The notes below the pieces were generated by a model, which worked only from the letters and a program-made list of their open reading frames with translations, searched no databases and had not been told where the DNA came from. Both the position numbers and the translations under genes were made by a program. A DNA stretch of 33,120 nt, taken from a virus. Of the stretch, positions 1-8,293 are shown piece by piece (the first letter of the stretch is position 1; every line of letters begins with the position of its first letter). The DNA is taken from IMG/VR virus record IMGVR_UViG_3300043539_002065, positions 1 through 33,120 of that record. One strand, written 5' to 3'.

Positions 1-1
1 C

Positions 2-2614
2 GATAATAGAGCTGAAATTCTTACTGTTTTTACTGAAAACAGGAGCGAAGTTATACAAGCTGGAATAAGAGACAGAACAAAGTGGGCGTCAACTCCTAAT
101 TTTCAATCAATTCTTTTCCCAAGCACAGGATGCGTAGCTGGGAGAAGCATAACATTTCAATCCGGATTAATGTGGTGGTATAGTTCTGGTGGTCTTGTTT
201 CTTCTGATGCTGCAGCCTCTTCAAATTTAACTAGTCAGATTAATTTTAGAGACGCGGAGATGGCATTCAGCAAACAATCACTTGCCTCTGACCAGTCTGG
301 AATATGCTCTTTAAGTTTTGAGAATTATTTGCTGGTTTCTGCACCTGTCAATGAGAATCTAAATTCAGAAACATTCGTTCTTGACTATGCCACAATGAGC
401 GAAGCTTCTGCTGAAAAAATACCAGCGTGGTCAAGTGTGTGGACAGGAATAAGACCTGTGCAATGGGTTTCTGCAAACATAGCAAACAGACGTAGGGCAT
501 TTGCAGCTTCTGTGGACTACAGCGCACTATCCGACGGAAGTCACAATCATATCTGGGAAGCGTTCATGCCAGAGCGAGAGGATTCATTTTTTGAACTTGG
601 GGCTGATAATGAATTGCAGAACTTTCGTCGTCCAATTTATTGTGAATTTGAAACAAGGTTGATGGGCGATGGCCACGATTTAAAAGTTTTTCTATACTCC
701 GACATAAATTTAATTGAAATTGCCGGAGATGTTTCTTTAAGGGTCGATTATAGGGGACTGCGCGGTTCTTACAAAAATGTTTTATGCAAAGAAATCATTG
801 CGCCAATTTCAATTGAGGATGCAGGAGCAAACATAACAGAAGACTTAAGTCAAGAGCTTGGCGAATTAAGAAAACAAAGTCGCAGAGTCATTACTGAATA
901 TGGCAACTTAGAAAAAAATTGCCCAACTTGTGAAAATGAAAATGTAGAAAGTATTGATAAAGCATTTAGTCTTCTTATAAGGTGGTGTGGACAACTTGCT
1001 GTTGAATCCATAAGACTTTTTATGGAACCGCATCCAGAGCGTTCAGACGGAAGATGTGAAGAAAATGAAACAAAAGTTTGCATCGTCGATGAGCAAGGCG
1101 TAAACCATTCTTATAAAAGAGCAGACGATTTTATAACAACAAGAGATAGATACGAAAAATCAGTGGCTTCGATTTTTATTTCCACGCAGTCTTATAGAGC
1201 AGAAAGACTTTGTCCTTCTCCTTCTGTTACTGGGCCAGTTGTTGTTAATGCCGTGGCAACATACAGATCAAAAGTTTCGCAAGATGACGCAGATTTGCAA
1301 GCCCTTGCTATAGCACAAAAAGCTGCAGAAGATCAACTTGCGGTCGTTTCTCAAGGGTATCCTTGTTACTACGATTCTGTAAAATTTGCTCCTGGGACGT
1401 GCTCAAGTGTGTTAAATGAAGAAGTTAATTCAATAGCCGCAATTTCAGACAAATTTGTTTTAGTTGGCAACTTTTGGTTTGACAACACAAGGCTCCAAGG
1501 AAAAATAACAGCAAAAGAATTAGTAAATGGCGGAAGACTTACTAATTTTACTCCTGTGAATATTGTTTCAAATGGATTTGTAAATACACCATTCAATCCG
1601 TTGGATCCTTCTGCAAGTTACAATGTATATTCAATTGCCAGCTATTCTGATGGGTCTTCAATATGTGTCGGTGATTTTCAGAAATACGCTGGAGAAAATA
1701 GGATTGGGATAGTAAAAATAACATCAAGTGGAACACTATCCACAGCTGTAACTTTTGGAGCAGGATTTCCTTCTGGGACTGCCAGAAAAGTAAAAATAGC
1801 AAATGATGGCCAGTCAATTTTTGTTTCTGGAACTTTTACGAGCTACGATGGAAATTCAGGAATTTCTCCAATTATAAAATTAAATGCCAATGGGACAGTC
1901 GCAAAAACATATAGCATCCCATTTGTTTCTATTAGAGATTTTATTGAGCAACCAGACGGAAAACTGGTAATTGCTGGATTTACGACGAATTCTAAAATAT
2001 CCGTCCGGCGTTTGAATGTAGATGGAACAGACGATTCTTCATTTACACACTATGAACACAATGCTCCAGACAATAATTTTTATGCTTTAGCTCTCCAAGC
2101 AGACGGAAAAATAATATTTTCTTCCATTGGCATAAATTCAAACAAGAACATAGTTCGGTTACTTGCAAATGGCACAGTCGACTCCACATTCAATGTTGGC
2201 TCTGGATTTGGCTCTGGTGTTGCGGCAAGATCTATAACAATTGACGCAACTGGGAATGTATATGCTGTTGGATCTTTTATTTCATACAATGGAACTCCAA
2301 GAAATAGGATTGTCAAAATTCTTCCAAATGGAGCTATCGATTCTTCATTTATTGTCGGGTCTGGATTTGATGATGTCGCGAACCAGATAATTATAAATAG
2401 CGCAAAATTAATCGTTGTTGGAAAATTCACTGAATACGACGGAGAGGCTTCAAGTCGATTCGCAAGATTAGATTTCAATGGCACTTTTATAGATTCATTT
2501 TTTTCTTATTCAATTGGCGGTGTTTATCGGAGTGAGATAAGCCAAGCTGATGCTGATGCGCAAGCATTGATTATAGCACAGGATTATGTAAACTCGGGAG
2601 TAATTTGCGAATAA
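2..2614 (+). CDS. Tail protein with delta-60 beta-propeller, 5'-partial
   Basis: The reading frame is open from base 2 with no stop, so the gene starts left of the window; the ATG at 170 is internal. About 870 residues are visible. The N-terminal part (to about nt 800) resembles a tail-nozzle-like protein family of podovirus-type phages, with WEAFMPERED and GDVSLRVDYRGLRGSYK. From about nt 1380 to 2510 there are repeated units such as QPDGKLVIAGF, QADGKIIFSS and NGTVDSTFNVGSGF, typical of delta-60 repeats (DUF5122), which form beta-propellers. Two DUF5977-like segments, YRSKVSQDDADLQALAIAQ (about 1259-1340) and YRSEISQADADAQALIIAQ (2522-2605), bracket the propeller. It probably sits in the virion tail and may contact the host surface. 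The domain calls are from motif recognition; the exact tail position is inferred. Confidence 0.75.
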   Translation, partial: DNRAEILTVFTENRSEVIQAGIRDRTKWASTPNFQSILFPSTGCVAGRSITFQSGLMWWYSSGGLVSSDAAASSNLTSQINFRDAEMAFSKQSLASDQSGICSLSFENYLLVSAPVNENLNSETFVLDYATMSEASAEKIPAWSSVWTGIRPVQWVSANIANRRRAFAASVDYSALSDGSHNHIWEAFMPEREDSFFELGADNELQNFRRPIYCEFETRLMGDGHDLKVFLYSDINLIEIAGDVSLRVDYRGLRGSYKNVLCKEIIAPISIEDAGANITEDLSQELGELRKQSRRVITEYGNLEKNCPTCENENVESIDKAFSLLIRWCGQLAVESIRLFMEPHPERSDGRCEENETKVCIVDEQGVNHSYKRADDFITTRDRYEKSVASIFISTQSYRAERLCPSPSVTGPVVVNAVATYRSKVSQDDADLQALAIAQKAAEDQLAVVSQGYPCYYDSVKFAPGTCSSVLNEEVNSIAAISDKFVLVGNFWFDNTRLQGKITAKELVNGGRLTNFTPVNIVSNGFVNTPFNPLDPSASYNVYSIASYSDGSSICVGDFQKYAGENRIGIVKITSSGTLSTAVTFGAGFPSGTARKVKIANDGQSIFVSGTFTSYDGNSGISPIIKLNANGTVAKTYSIPFVSIRDFIEQPDGKLVIAGFTTNSKISVRRLNVDGTDDSSFTHYEHNAPDNNFYALALQADGKIIFSSIGINSNKNIVRLLANGTVDSTFNVGSGFGSGVAARSITIDATGNVYAVGSFISYNGTPRNRIVKILPNGAIDSSFIVGSGFDDVANQIIINSAKLIVVGKFTEYDGEASSRFARLDFNGTFIDSFFSYSIGGVYRSEISQADADAQALIIAQDYVNSGVICE

Positions 2615-2615
2615 T

Positions 2616-3137
2616 ATGCCTTCTGCAATAGACATAAAAAATTATAAAAAAACTTTTCCAAGTGCATTTATAAGTCCATTTTCTGACAAACCTCCAATTG
2701 CGTTATATTCTTCTCTCACAATCAAAGGGATAAATGATGACGATTGTCTTCCTTGCTCGTTGACGTCTTTAAATTCGAACAAATTGCTGCGGTTCGTAAT
2801 TCAACTTGCAGAAGAAAAAATAATACTCCCTCAAAATTCTATCTCGACTTCTTCGGAAACTCCTATCATACCGCCTATTCCTTCAGGATCGCTTGAAAGC
2901 ATCACAGTAGAATTTGAAGGGGAGATAAATAACTTCGGGTTATTGCAACAAATAACATGGGAGAGATTTGACTTTGTTTCATCTCAAATATTCTGGACAT
3001 TCGATGCTGCAGCAGGAACTTTAATATCTAATATGATTTTTACAACAGACGGGCAGCAAAATTCCATAGATTGGGGAGACAATACGACTCCTTTGGCGAT
3101 AACATCCGGAGTTCCTTTCTCAAAAACAATTATTTAA
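2616..3137 (+). CDS. Putative small tail-associated protein
   Basis: A 173-residue protein whose ATG lies one base after the stop of the large tail gene, so it is translationally close-coupled to it. I do not recognise the family. The C-terminal third (DGQQNSIDWGDNTTPL) has the WGDN pattern seen in PKD-like and other immunoglobulin-like beta-sandwich domains, preceded by an LESITVEFEGEIN strand-like stretch. There is no signal peptide or membrane segment. Its position between two tail proteins suggests a tail accessory or fibre component. Function is inferred from context only. Confidence 0.6.
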   Translation: MPSAIDIKNYKKTFPSAFISPFSDKPPIALYSSLTIKGINDDDCLPCSLTSLNSNKLLRFVIQLAEEKIILPQNSISTSSETPIIPPIPSGSLESITVEFEGEINNFGLLQQITWERFDFVSSQIFWTFDAAAGTLISNMIFTTDGQQNSIDWGDNTTPLAITSGVPFSKTII

Positions 3138-3181
3138 TTCTGTTTTCTTTTTAAAATTATACAACAAATTATCAAAATAAC

Positions 3182-4414
3182 ATGGCTCTAAATTTCGTAA
3201 TAACAAATGTCGGAAAAGCTGCAATTGCGCAAGCCGGAACACTTGGGCCAGTTGTCCTTTCTACGATTCAACTCGGCAATGCTGGTTACACTCCGTCTCC
3301 AACACAGACAGCACTTCAAGCCCCAATCAAGTCCATAACTCCTTCTGGATTTTCAAATCCAACTCCAGAAACAATTCATTTTACAGTTTCTGATGAGACA
3401 ACCGATACCTACACGTGTCAAGAGATTGGCATCATAACAAGCACCGGAATTTTATTTGCAGTTTATTCTCAACCAAGTCCAATCCTTGTTAAAGTTAGCA
3501 CTACTGCAGCATTCTTTGCTATAGACTTGGTGATAACTGGAATACCTCCAGGATCGTATACGCTTGGCGGAACTGGATTCTCATATCCACCAGCTTCTGA
3601 AACAGTGAAAGGTGTTTCATTTCTTGCGACACAAGCAGAAGTAAATTTAGGAACAGATACTTTAAAAGTTGTAACGCCAGCAACACTTCGCAATAGAACA
3701 TATAGCGTAGAATATTCAAATTTAAGCAATGATGCCGACTACACGAAAAATACCCGCAAGCGTGTAAATTCAGCTTCAATAAATTTTGATCCTGCATTTC
3801 TTGAAGCTGGAAATTTAACTTGCACTGCTGGAGTAATTCCTGTCAATGGAACGATTGTTGCTGCAGCAGGATCAACACTTGCTGTGACTGCGTTAAGTGA
3901 CCTTGGAACTTGGACAATGACAAATGCGACAACATTTGAAGGAGATCGTTTTGTCGGCATGATTTTTAAAATAACTAGCATCTCAGGTGTGGCGAATGCG
4001 ACGCTTGGTGGAGTGAATGTTTCGACGCTTGGCGTTCAAATAACACGCGCAATTTCGGCAACACAACTTGAGTTTAAAATGCTTTCTGGAGCAGCCATCA
4101 CAACTCAAACTGGCGTAAACACATTTATTCTAAATTCTAATGGCATTAGATCAATTTATGGTTGCGCGTTAACAAGGTTGGCAGCATTTGATTATCGATT
4201 GACATTCACAACGCCATTCACAGATACTTCTTATTCCTGGACAGGATCTGTTGGAACGGCATCAACAGGATCGTTGTGGATTGGAAGTCCGGCTCTTCCG
4301 TATAACCAATGGAAAACTCCTTCCTCCCTTAGATTCAGAGCTGTTTCTGCAACGGCAACTGTTTCTACGAATATTATGAATGATATCTCAATTGTAGTTA
4401 CCGCCACGCGATGA
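3182..4414 (+). CDS. Tail fibre protein (DUF3751-like N-terminus)
   Basis: A 410-residue protein. The N-terminus (ALNFVITNVGKAAIAQAG, then LGNAGYTPSPTQTALQAP and CQEIGIITSTGILFAVYSQ) fits the phage tail-collar fibre N-terminal family (DUF3751, gpH-like), which docks fibres to the baseplate or tail. Residues near 150-170 (TQAEVNLGTDTLKVVTPATL) match the short repeat motif common in tail fibres before the distal shaft. The rest is Thr/Ser/Gly-rich and beta-strand-like, as expected for a host-binding tip. No Shine-Dalgarno is obvious before the ATG; the 44-base AT-rich gap upstream holds nothing else I can name. The stop overlaps the next start (ATGA). Confidence 0.8.
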   Translation: MALNFVITNVGKAAIAQAGTLGPVVLSTIQLGNAGYTPSPTQTALQAPIKSITPSGFSNPTPETIHFTVSDETTDTYTCQEIGIITSTGILFAVYSQPSPILVKVSTTAAFFAIDLVITGIPPGSYTLGGTGFSYPPASETVKGVSFLATQAEVNLGTDTLKVVTPATLRNRTYSVEYSNLSNDADYTKNTRKRVNSASINFDPAFLEAGNLTCTAGVIPVNGTIVAAAGSTLAVTALSDLGTWTMTNATTFEGDRFVGMIFKITSISGVANATLGGVNVSTLGVQITRAISATQLEFKMLSGAAITTQTGVNTFILNSNGIRSIYGCALTRLAAFDYRLTFTTPFTDTSYSWTGSVGTASTGSLWIGSPALPYNQWKTPSSLRFRAVSATATVSTNIMNDISIVVTATR

Positions 4415-4794
4415 AAACGAAATTCGTAGAAGTATCTACATTTAGTGACGACTTTGTTAGGATGCAGCAATTTGCGGCTAGCTTTGATCATGTTATCGTG
4501 CCACAACGCAATGCCAAGCTATTCGCATTTGAGCGCGACGATAAAACATTCGGGTATGCAGACATATTTTATCTTCCGGTGGCTTTTCCCGCTTTTCATC
4601 CGGAAGTCACGACGCCAAGAGGTGTTATTGAAGTTGTTCAAGGTTTTAAAGCGCACTGCCAATTTGTTAGTGCTGGCGAAGGATTTATCGGTGTGCCGCT
4701 TGATGAGACAAGGATCACATTTCCAAAATCAATGATAGAGGGACAAGGATTTCAAAAAATGCAACGAGAAATATACACAGCCACAGGAGAATAA
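4411..4794 (+). CDS. Conserved small phage protein of unknown function
   Basis: A 127-residue protein whose ATG overlaps the fibre stop by four bases (ATGA). It has a mixed alpha/beta composition with the run FYLPVAFPAFHPEVTTPRGV and a later GEGFIGVPLDETRITF. I recall similar proteins next to ejection-protein genes in other phages, but I cannot assign an activity; a degenerate acyltransferase-like fold is possible and unproven. It is co-transcribed with the fibre gene upstream and the Ala-rich protein downstream, which could mean fibre assembly or a minor virion part. Confidence 0.6.
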   Translation: MKTKFVEVSTFSDDFVRMQQFAASFDHVIVPQRNAKLFAFERDDKTFGYADIFYLPVAFPAFHPEVTTPRGVIEVVQGFKAHCQFVSAGEGFIGVPLDETRITFPKSMIEGQGFQKMQREIYTATGE

Positions 4795-4796
4795 TT

Positions 4797-5609
4797 ATGG
4801 GAGGAGGAACACCAAAAGTGCATCTTGACAAGACAACTGGACCTGCTGATCCAGGAGACCCACGTCTTACACAAAATATGATTGCGGGTTTAGGTTTAGG
4901 AAAAGGAATAACCGACCTATCAATCAAGATGACGCCAGAAATGCGAGCGCAGCAAACAGATGCTCTTCAGAGGACTGCTGCACGCGAGGCAGAAATAAAT
5001 GCTCTGAAATCTAGAGGTCTTGAAGAGAGGATGGATCCTCGTTTGGCACAGGTAAGGAAAGCACTTTCACGACAGACAGCTGAAGATCTTGAAGGTGGCC
5101 CAAGCAAAGAGTTGTCAAATATGTGGCTAAAACAAGGTTTGGCTGATATCGTTTCGACAGGAGCCAATCTTCGCTCTGGATTTGCTCGTTCTGCACTTGC
5201 AGACAGAACTCGCGAAGACTATTACCTGGCCCGTGCAGCTGCTCAGGATCGTGCAGCTAGGCTTTTGGCTGCAAATCCAATGCAACTCGCAGGGCTTGAT
5301 CCTGGAGCAATTGCAAGCTATGAGGCACAAATGGGTGCAGAAAATGCAAACGCACGAGAAGGATACCAAACAAGGAATCTGGGCTTGATGTCAAACCAAG
5401 CTGAAAATGCAATGGGTGGTTTTCAGCAGTTTGCTCAAATGGATGCTCAGCGGAGAGCCAATAACGCACAAATTGAAGCCAATAGGCGTTCTCAAAATCT
5501 TCAAGCTAAGAATGCGGGTTCGGCAGCTGGAGAAGGAAACAAAACGGCATTGATGGGCGCGGGAATAGGTGCCGCTGGAGCTTTAGCAGGTGCAGCGATT
5601 ATTTTCTAA
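4797..5609 (+). CDS. Ala/Gln-rich internal virion (ejection) protein
   Basis: A 270-residue protein starting MGGGTPK, two bases after the previous stop and preceded by the purine-rich ACAGGAGAAT. Residues 45-240 are almost entirely helical and rich in Ala, Gln, Arg and Glu (DALQRTAAREAEINALKSR, AQDRAARLLAANPMQLAG). The last 17 residues (GAGIGAAGALAGAAIIF) form a glycine-zipper-like hydrophobic segment that could insert into a membrane. This architecture resembles the T7 gp14-type internal core or ejection proteins that build the DNA conduit through the cell envelope; sequence similarity to gp14 is not evident, so this is inference. Its stop overlaps the next start (TAATG). Confidence 0.6.
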   Translation: MGGGTPKVHLDKTTGPADPGDPRLTQNMIAGLGLGKGITDLSIKMTPEMRAQQTDALQRTAAREAEINALKSRGLEERMDPRLAQVRKALSRQTAEDLEGGPSKELSNMWLKQGLADIVSTGANLRSGFARSALADRTREDYYLARAAAQDRAARLLAANPMQLAGLDPGAIASYEAQMGAENANAREGYQTRNLGLMSNQAENAMGGFQQFAQMDAQRRANNAQIEANRRSQNLQAKNAGSAAGEGNKTALMGAGIGAAGALAGAAIIF

Positions 5610-6412
5610 TGATAACATTAATAGAAAAAACAATCGAGTCTTTGCTTTTAGTTTTTGAGAAATCAAAACGACCTGCATTGCTTTGGTCTGGAGGAAAAGA
5701 CAGCACTGTTTTGTTTTTCATGATAAAAGATGTTCTTAAAAAAGACATCGACTGCATTCAGTGGACGCTGCCGTGGATGAAAGCAAAATGGGCTTTTCAG
5801 AATAAAATTTCTCAAGACTTTAATTTGACAGCATATGATTCTTCACCAAAATCAATATCACTTTGCTATGGTAATGATCGCATCGATTTCATGGAATCAT
5901 ACTCCATAGGACAAGAAAATATCATCATCGCTCGTGGGACAGAACCACACGAAGCTGAAAAAGATTATGTATGTGGTGTTGAATGGCTGTTGCGTCCTAA
6001 AATTGACAACACAGAGTTTGTTTGGGATAGTTTGATCTGTGGCCACAAAAGCTGCGATGTTGATCCGTTGAGTGGGCCAATTCCACTTCAGGTCGATGTT
6101 CAGAGAATTCCAAATTCTGCAGACATTTGGTTCCCTTTGAAGGAGTGGACTGAGAAAAACATTTCAGACTATACGCTGAATAATGATATTCCATTTGACA
6201 GAAATAGATATGAAGTGATTGATGGCATCATCAAGACAAAGCAAGACAAGCACCTGAATAGCGACTATTATCACACATGCACAAATTGCATAAATAAAAA
6301 TTCACCTGAATATGTCAAATGCCCAAAGTTAAATGGCATGGTAATCCCAAACATATCAGAGTCAGTTCAGACCTGTGAGCCTAAAATTCCATATTGTGGA
6401 CTAAGGAGCTAA
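5609..6412 (+). CDS. PAPS reductase-like PP-loop enzyme
   Basis: A 267-residue protein with the PP-loop SGGKDS at residues 27-32, diagnostic of the ATP-pyrophosphatase/PAPS reductase family (PF01507), followed by RGTEPHEAEKDYVCGVEWLLRP and PLKEWTEKNISDYTLNNDIPF, the usual substrate-side region. It ends with five cysteines at 224, 227, 238, 256 and 263; the CxxC-x10-C group could bind an iron-sulfur cluster or zinc. The family includes sulfate-assimilation reductases and DndC of DNA phosphorothioation, so reduction of PAPS, or thiolation of DNA or RNA, are all possible. It is embedded by TAATG overlap in a virion-gene operon, a recurrent place for such enzymes in phages. The substrate is unknown. 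Confidence 0.8.
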   Translation: MITLIEKTIESLLLVFEKSKRPALLWSGGKDSTVLFFMIKDVLKKDIDCIQWTLPWMKAKWAFQNKISQDFNLTAYDSSPKSISLCYGNDRIDFMESYSIGQENIIIARGTEPHEAEKDYVCGVEWLLRPKIDNTEFVWDSLICGHKSCDVDPLSGPIPLQVDVQRIPNSADIWFPLKEWTEKNISDYTLNNDIPFDRNRYEVIDGIIKTKQDKHLNSDYYHTCTNCINKNSPEYVKCPKLNGMVIPNISESVQTCEPKIPYCGLRS

Positions 6413-6413
6413 A

Positions 6414-6560
6414 ATGAAAAAAGGACTTTATGCCAACATACATGCAAAGCGAGAGCGGATTGAAGCTGGCAGTGGAGAAAAGATGAGACCCAAAGGAGCA
6501 AAAGGAGCACCAAAGGCGAGTGCATTTCGTGAAGCACTCAAAACAGCAAAAAAATTGTAA
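6414..6560 (+). CDS. 48-residue basic phage protein (MKKGLYANI type)
   Basis: A short ORF with the ideal ribosome site AAGGAG five bases before the ATG, ending by TAATG overlap with the next gene. The protein begins MKKGLYANIHAKRERIEAGSG and continues with MRPKGAKGAPKASAFREA. It is strongly basic (Lys/Arg). This opening is one I recognise as a conserved microprotein of many tailed phages, often beside virion or ejection genes. It may bind nucleic acid or be packaged, but its function is unknown. It is below common ORF length cut-offs. Confidence 0.75.
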   Translation: MKKGLYANIHAKRERIEAGSGEKMRPKGAKGAPKASAFREALKTAKKL

Positions 6561-6802
6561 TGGCAACTCGCTTCGCAAAAATATTTAAGAATCCTGAAAC
6601 TGGCAGAATGAATACAGTTAAATTTGGACAATCTGGAAAAGCATCAGATGGAAAAGACAGAATTCGTCCAGGGACTGCCAAAGGCGATTCGTATTGTGCT
6701 AGGTCTGCAAAAATAAAAGGAGATTGGAAATCTGATCCAAATTCTCCTAACAATCTTTCACGTAAAAAATGGAAATGCCGAGGAAGCAAATCCATGAAAT
6801 AA
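6560..6802 (+). CDS. 80-residue basic protein (DPNSPNNLSRKKWKC type)
   Basis: An 80-residue basic protein overlapping the preceding microprotein by one base. It contains KFGQSGKASDGKDRIRPGT, GDSYCARSAKIKGDWK and DPNSPNNLSRKKWKCRGSK. This pattern recurs in small phage proteins next to MKKGLYANI microproteins (I believe DUF6321-like, not verified). The two cysteines (in YCARS and KWKCRG) are widely spaced and are not a standard zinc motif. The tight pairing with the previous gene suggests that the two act together, perhaps as packaged DNA-associated proteins; that is inference. Confidence 0.7.
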   Translation: MATRFAKIFKNPETGRMNTVKFGQSGKASDGKDRIRPGTAKGDSYCARSAKIKGDWKSDPNSPNNLSRKKWKCRGSKSMK

Positions 6803-6841
6803 AAGTTTGAAAATAACAATAAACTAGAAGGAAATAAAAAT

Positions 6842-7183
6842 ATGGGAGGAGCAGGAGCATCAGCGGGAGCAGGAGCAGCGGGAGCAGCCGGAGCGTCAGC
6901 CGCGTCATCAGCCGCCACGCAACAAGCCACGCAACAAGCCGCCACGCAATTAGCGCAAAGACAAGCACTCGCGTCAGGAGTGACAGACGCATTTGGCAAA
7001 ATCGGAGAAGGATTTGCAAATCAAAAATCAGCATACTCTCCAGGCATGTTTCAACCTCAAAAAATAAATATGCCTGTTATTGCTCCCTATAAATATAAAT
7101 TCGGTGCTACGACCGACGCAGATCTTCGTGGCAGAATGTATTCTGGAACAGATTTTTCAAATCCTGCACAACGCAGGTTTTGA
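6842..7183 (+). CDS. Gly/Ala-rich MGG protein, putative virion component
   Basis: A 113-residue protein preceded by AGAAGGA nine bases before its ATG. Residues 1-30 are almost only Gly, Ala and Ser. Residues 25-45 are a Gln/Ala/Thr helix encoded partly by a perfect 12-bp tandem repeat (6914-6937). The C-terminal half is unlike the rest (INMPVIAPYKYKFGATTDAD) and looks folded. It belongs with the neighbouring MGG-starting proteins, which I read as small internal virion or ejection-associated proteins. There is no recognisable enzyme motif. The GC-rich codons of the first third contrast with flanking genes. Confidence 0.6.
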   Translation: MGGAGASAGAGAAGAAGASAASSAATQQATQQAATQLAQRQALASGVTDAFGKIGEGFANQKSAYSPGMFQPQKINMPVIAPYKYKFGATTDADLRGRMYSGTDFSNPAQRRF

Positions 7184-7215
7184 TATAACAAAAAACAAAA
7201 TAAGGAGGAATAATT

Positions 7216-7695
7216 ATGGGTGGAGGAGGAAGACGCAGAAGTAGTAGCAGCAAGCCGCAAGCTCCGGCTCCGGCGCCAGTTGATAATTCAATGCAACTTT
7301 GGGCTGCTGAAATGGATAAACAGCGCAAGTATCAAACAGAGCAATACGACGCGCAGACCAAAAGATATGATGATCTTCGCAAAGAAGAGCAAGCCAAAAT
7401 TGCCGCTGATAATGCAAAGCGCGAGCAAGAGCTCTGGAATGAGAAACAAATGGTAAAAGATGCAGCGGCACTGGACCAGTATAAAGGAGCAACAGAAAAT
7501 TATGCACAGCAAGTTGGATCGGCACCAATGGATATTTCAATGGAAGACTCGACAACTTCTGCAATCAACAAGCGCATAGGAGACAAGTCTAAGTCTTCTG
7601 CTCCTGCTCCTGGCTTGACGCCATTTGGAACAAATATCGTTAAGCCAGCAAATCAAATTTATCAAGCTCAACAAGCAAGAATGGGAGGAATGTAA
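7216..7695 (+). CDS. MGGGG coiled-coil protein, putative virion component
   Basis: A 159-residue protein with a strong AAGGAGG site seven bases before the ATG. It opens MGGGGRRRSSSSKPQAPAPAP, a basic and then proline-rich tail, followed at about residues 27-85 by a highly charged helix (MDKQRKYQTEQYDAQTKRY, EEQAKIAADNAKREQEL) likely to form a coiled coil. The C-terminus ends ARMGGM; the codons for these last residues (GGGAGG at 7683-7688) double as the ribosome site of the next gene. This suggests that the block is strictly co-translated. Probably an internal or ejection-associated protein; no family recognised. Confidence 0.6.
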   Translation: MGGGGRRRSSSSKPQAPAPAPVDNSMQLWAAEMDKQRKYQTEQYDAQTKRYDDLRKEEQAKIAADNAKREQELWNEKQMVKDAAALDQYKGATENYAQQVGSAPMDISMEDSTTSAINKRIGDKSKSSAPAPGLTPFGTNIVKPANQIYQAQQARMGGM

Positions 7696-7696
7696 T

Positions 7697-8290
7697 ATGG
7701 GAAAATCTGTCAAAGAGCAACTTGCCATTTTAGAGAAGACTCGTGCAAGAGATTTTCAAAACTATCAGAACACTGGACAAGGGCCAGATTGGGTAAAAAA
7801 ACAATCCGGTCAAGCTCCTGGCGCAAGCGCACAAGAACTTGCACAACGAAGTGTTTCTGGCAATTGGTCACAACCTCAATCTCAATCTCAGCCAAAACCT
7901 CAGTCTTTCACGCCACCTCCTTCTGCCAATGTTCCTTCTGGAGCAGACAGAGCAGCAGCAGAAGAGCAAGATCGTGTTGATGCTGAGAATCGTGCGCGAG
8001 AAACTGCTCGCCTTGCCGATATAGAGAAAAATAGGTATCAAAGAGTCAGCGGCAAAGAAGGAGAGCAGAGGCGCAAAGAATTCGAATCAAAGTCTTCGGC
8101 GGCTGCTTCAAGGGCAACTGGAGCAATGGGCCAAAAATTACCAAGACCTTCAATCAATATAGTCTCTCCGCAGAAAAGTATTCTTGGAATTCCTAAAGAC
8201 TCGCGACAATTCACAAAATTTGGCGAATCAATTAATCGTGCTGCAAATTTAACCTTCTCAAATCCAGAAGCAAGAGTTGGAGGGATGTAA
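7697..8290 (+). CDS. Gln/Ser/Pro-rich protein, putative virion component
   Basis: The start was chosen at the ATG 7697 because GGGAGG lies eight bases upstream; the frame is open further upstream to 7625, but that part overlaps the preceding gene. The 197-residue product begins MGKSVKEQLAILEKTRARDF. It has a disordered Gln/Ser/Pro segment (SQPQSQSQPKPQSFTPPPS), then a charged helix (RAAAEEQDRVDAENRARETA), and ends EARVGGM. Like the previous protein, its last codons (GGAGGG at 8279-8284) form the ribosome site for the next gene. No enzyme motif is visible. The context argues for an ejection or internal virion role. Confidence 0.6.
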   Translation: MGKSVKEQLAILEKTRARDFQNYQNTGQGPDWVKKQSGQAPGASAQELAQRSVSGNWSQPQSQSQPKPQSFTPPPSANVPSGADRAAAEEQDRVDAENRARETARLADIEKNRYQRVSGKEGEQRRKEFESKSSAAASRATGAMGQKLPRPSINIVSPQKSILGIPKDSRQFTKFGESINRAANLTFSNPEARVGGM

Positions 8291-8293
8291 ATT

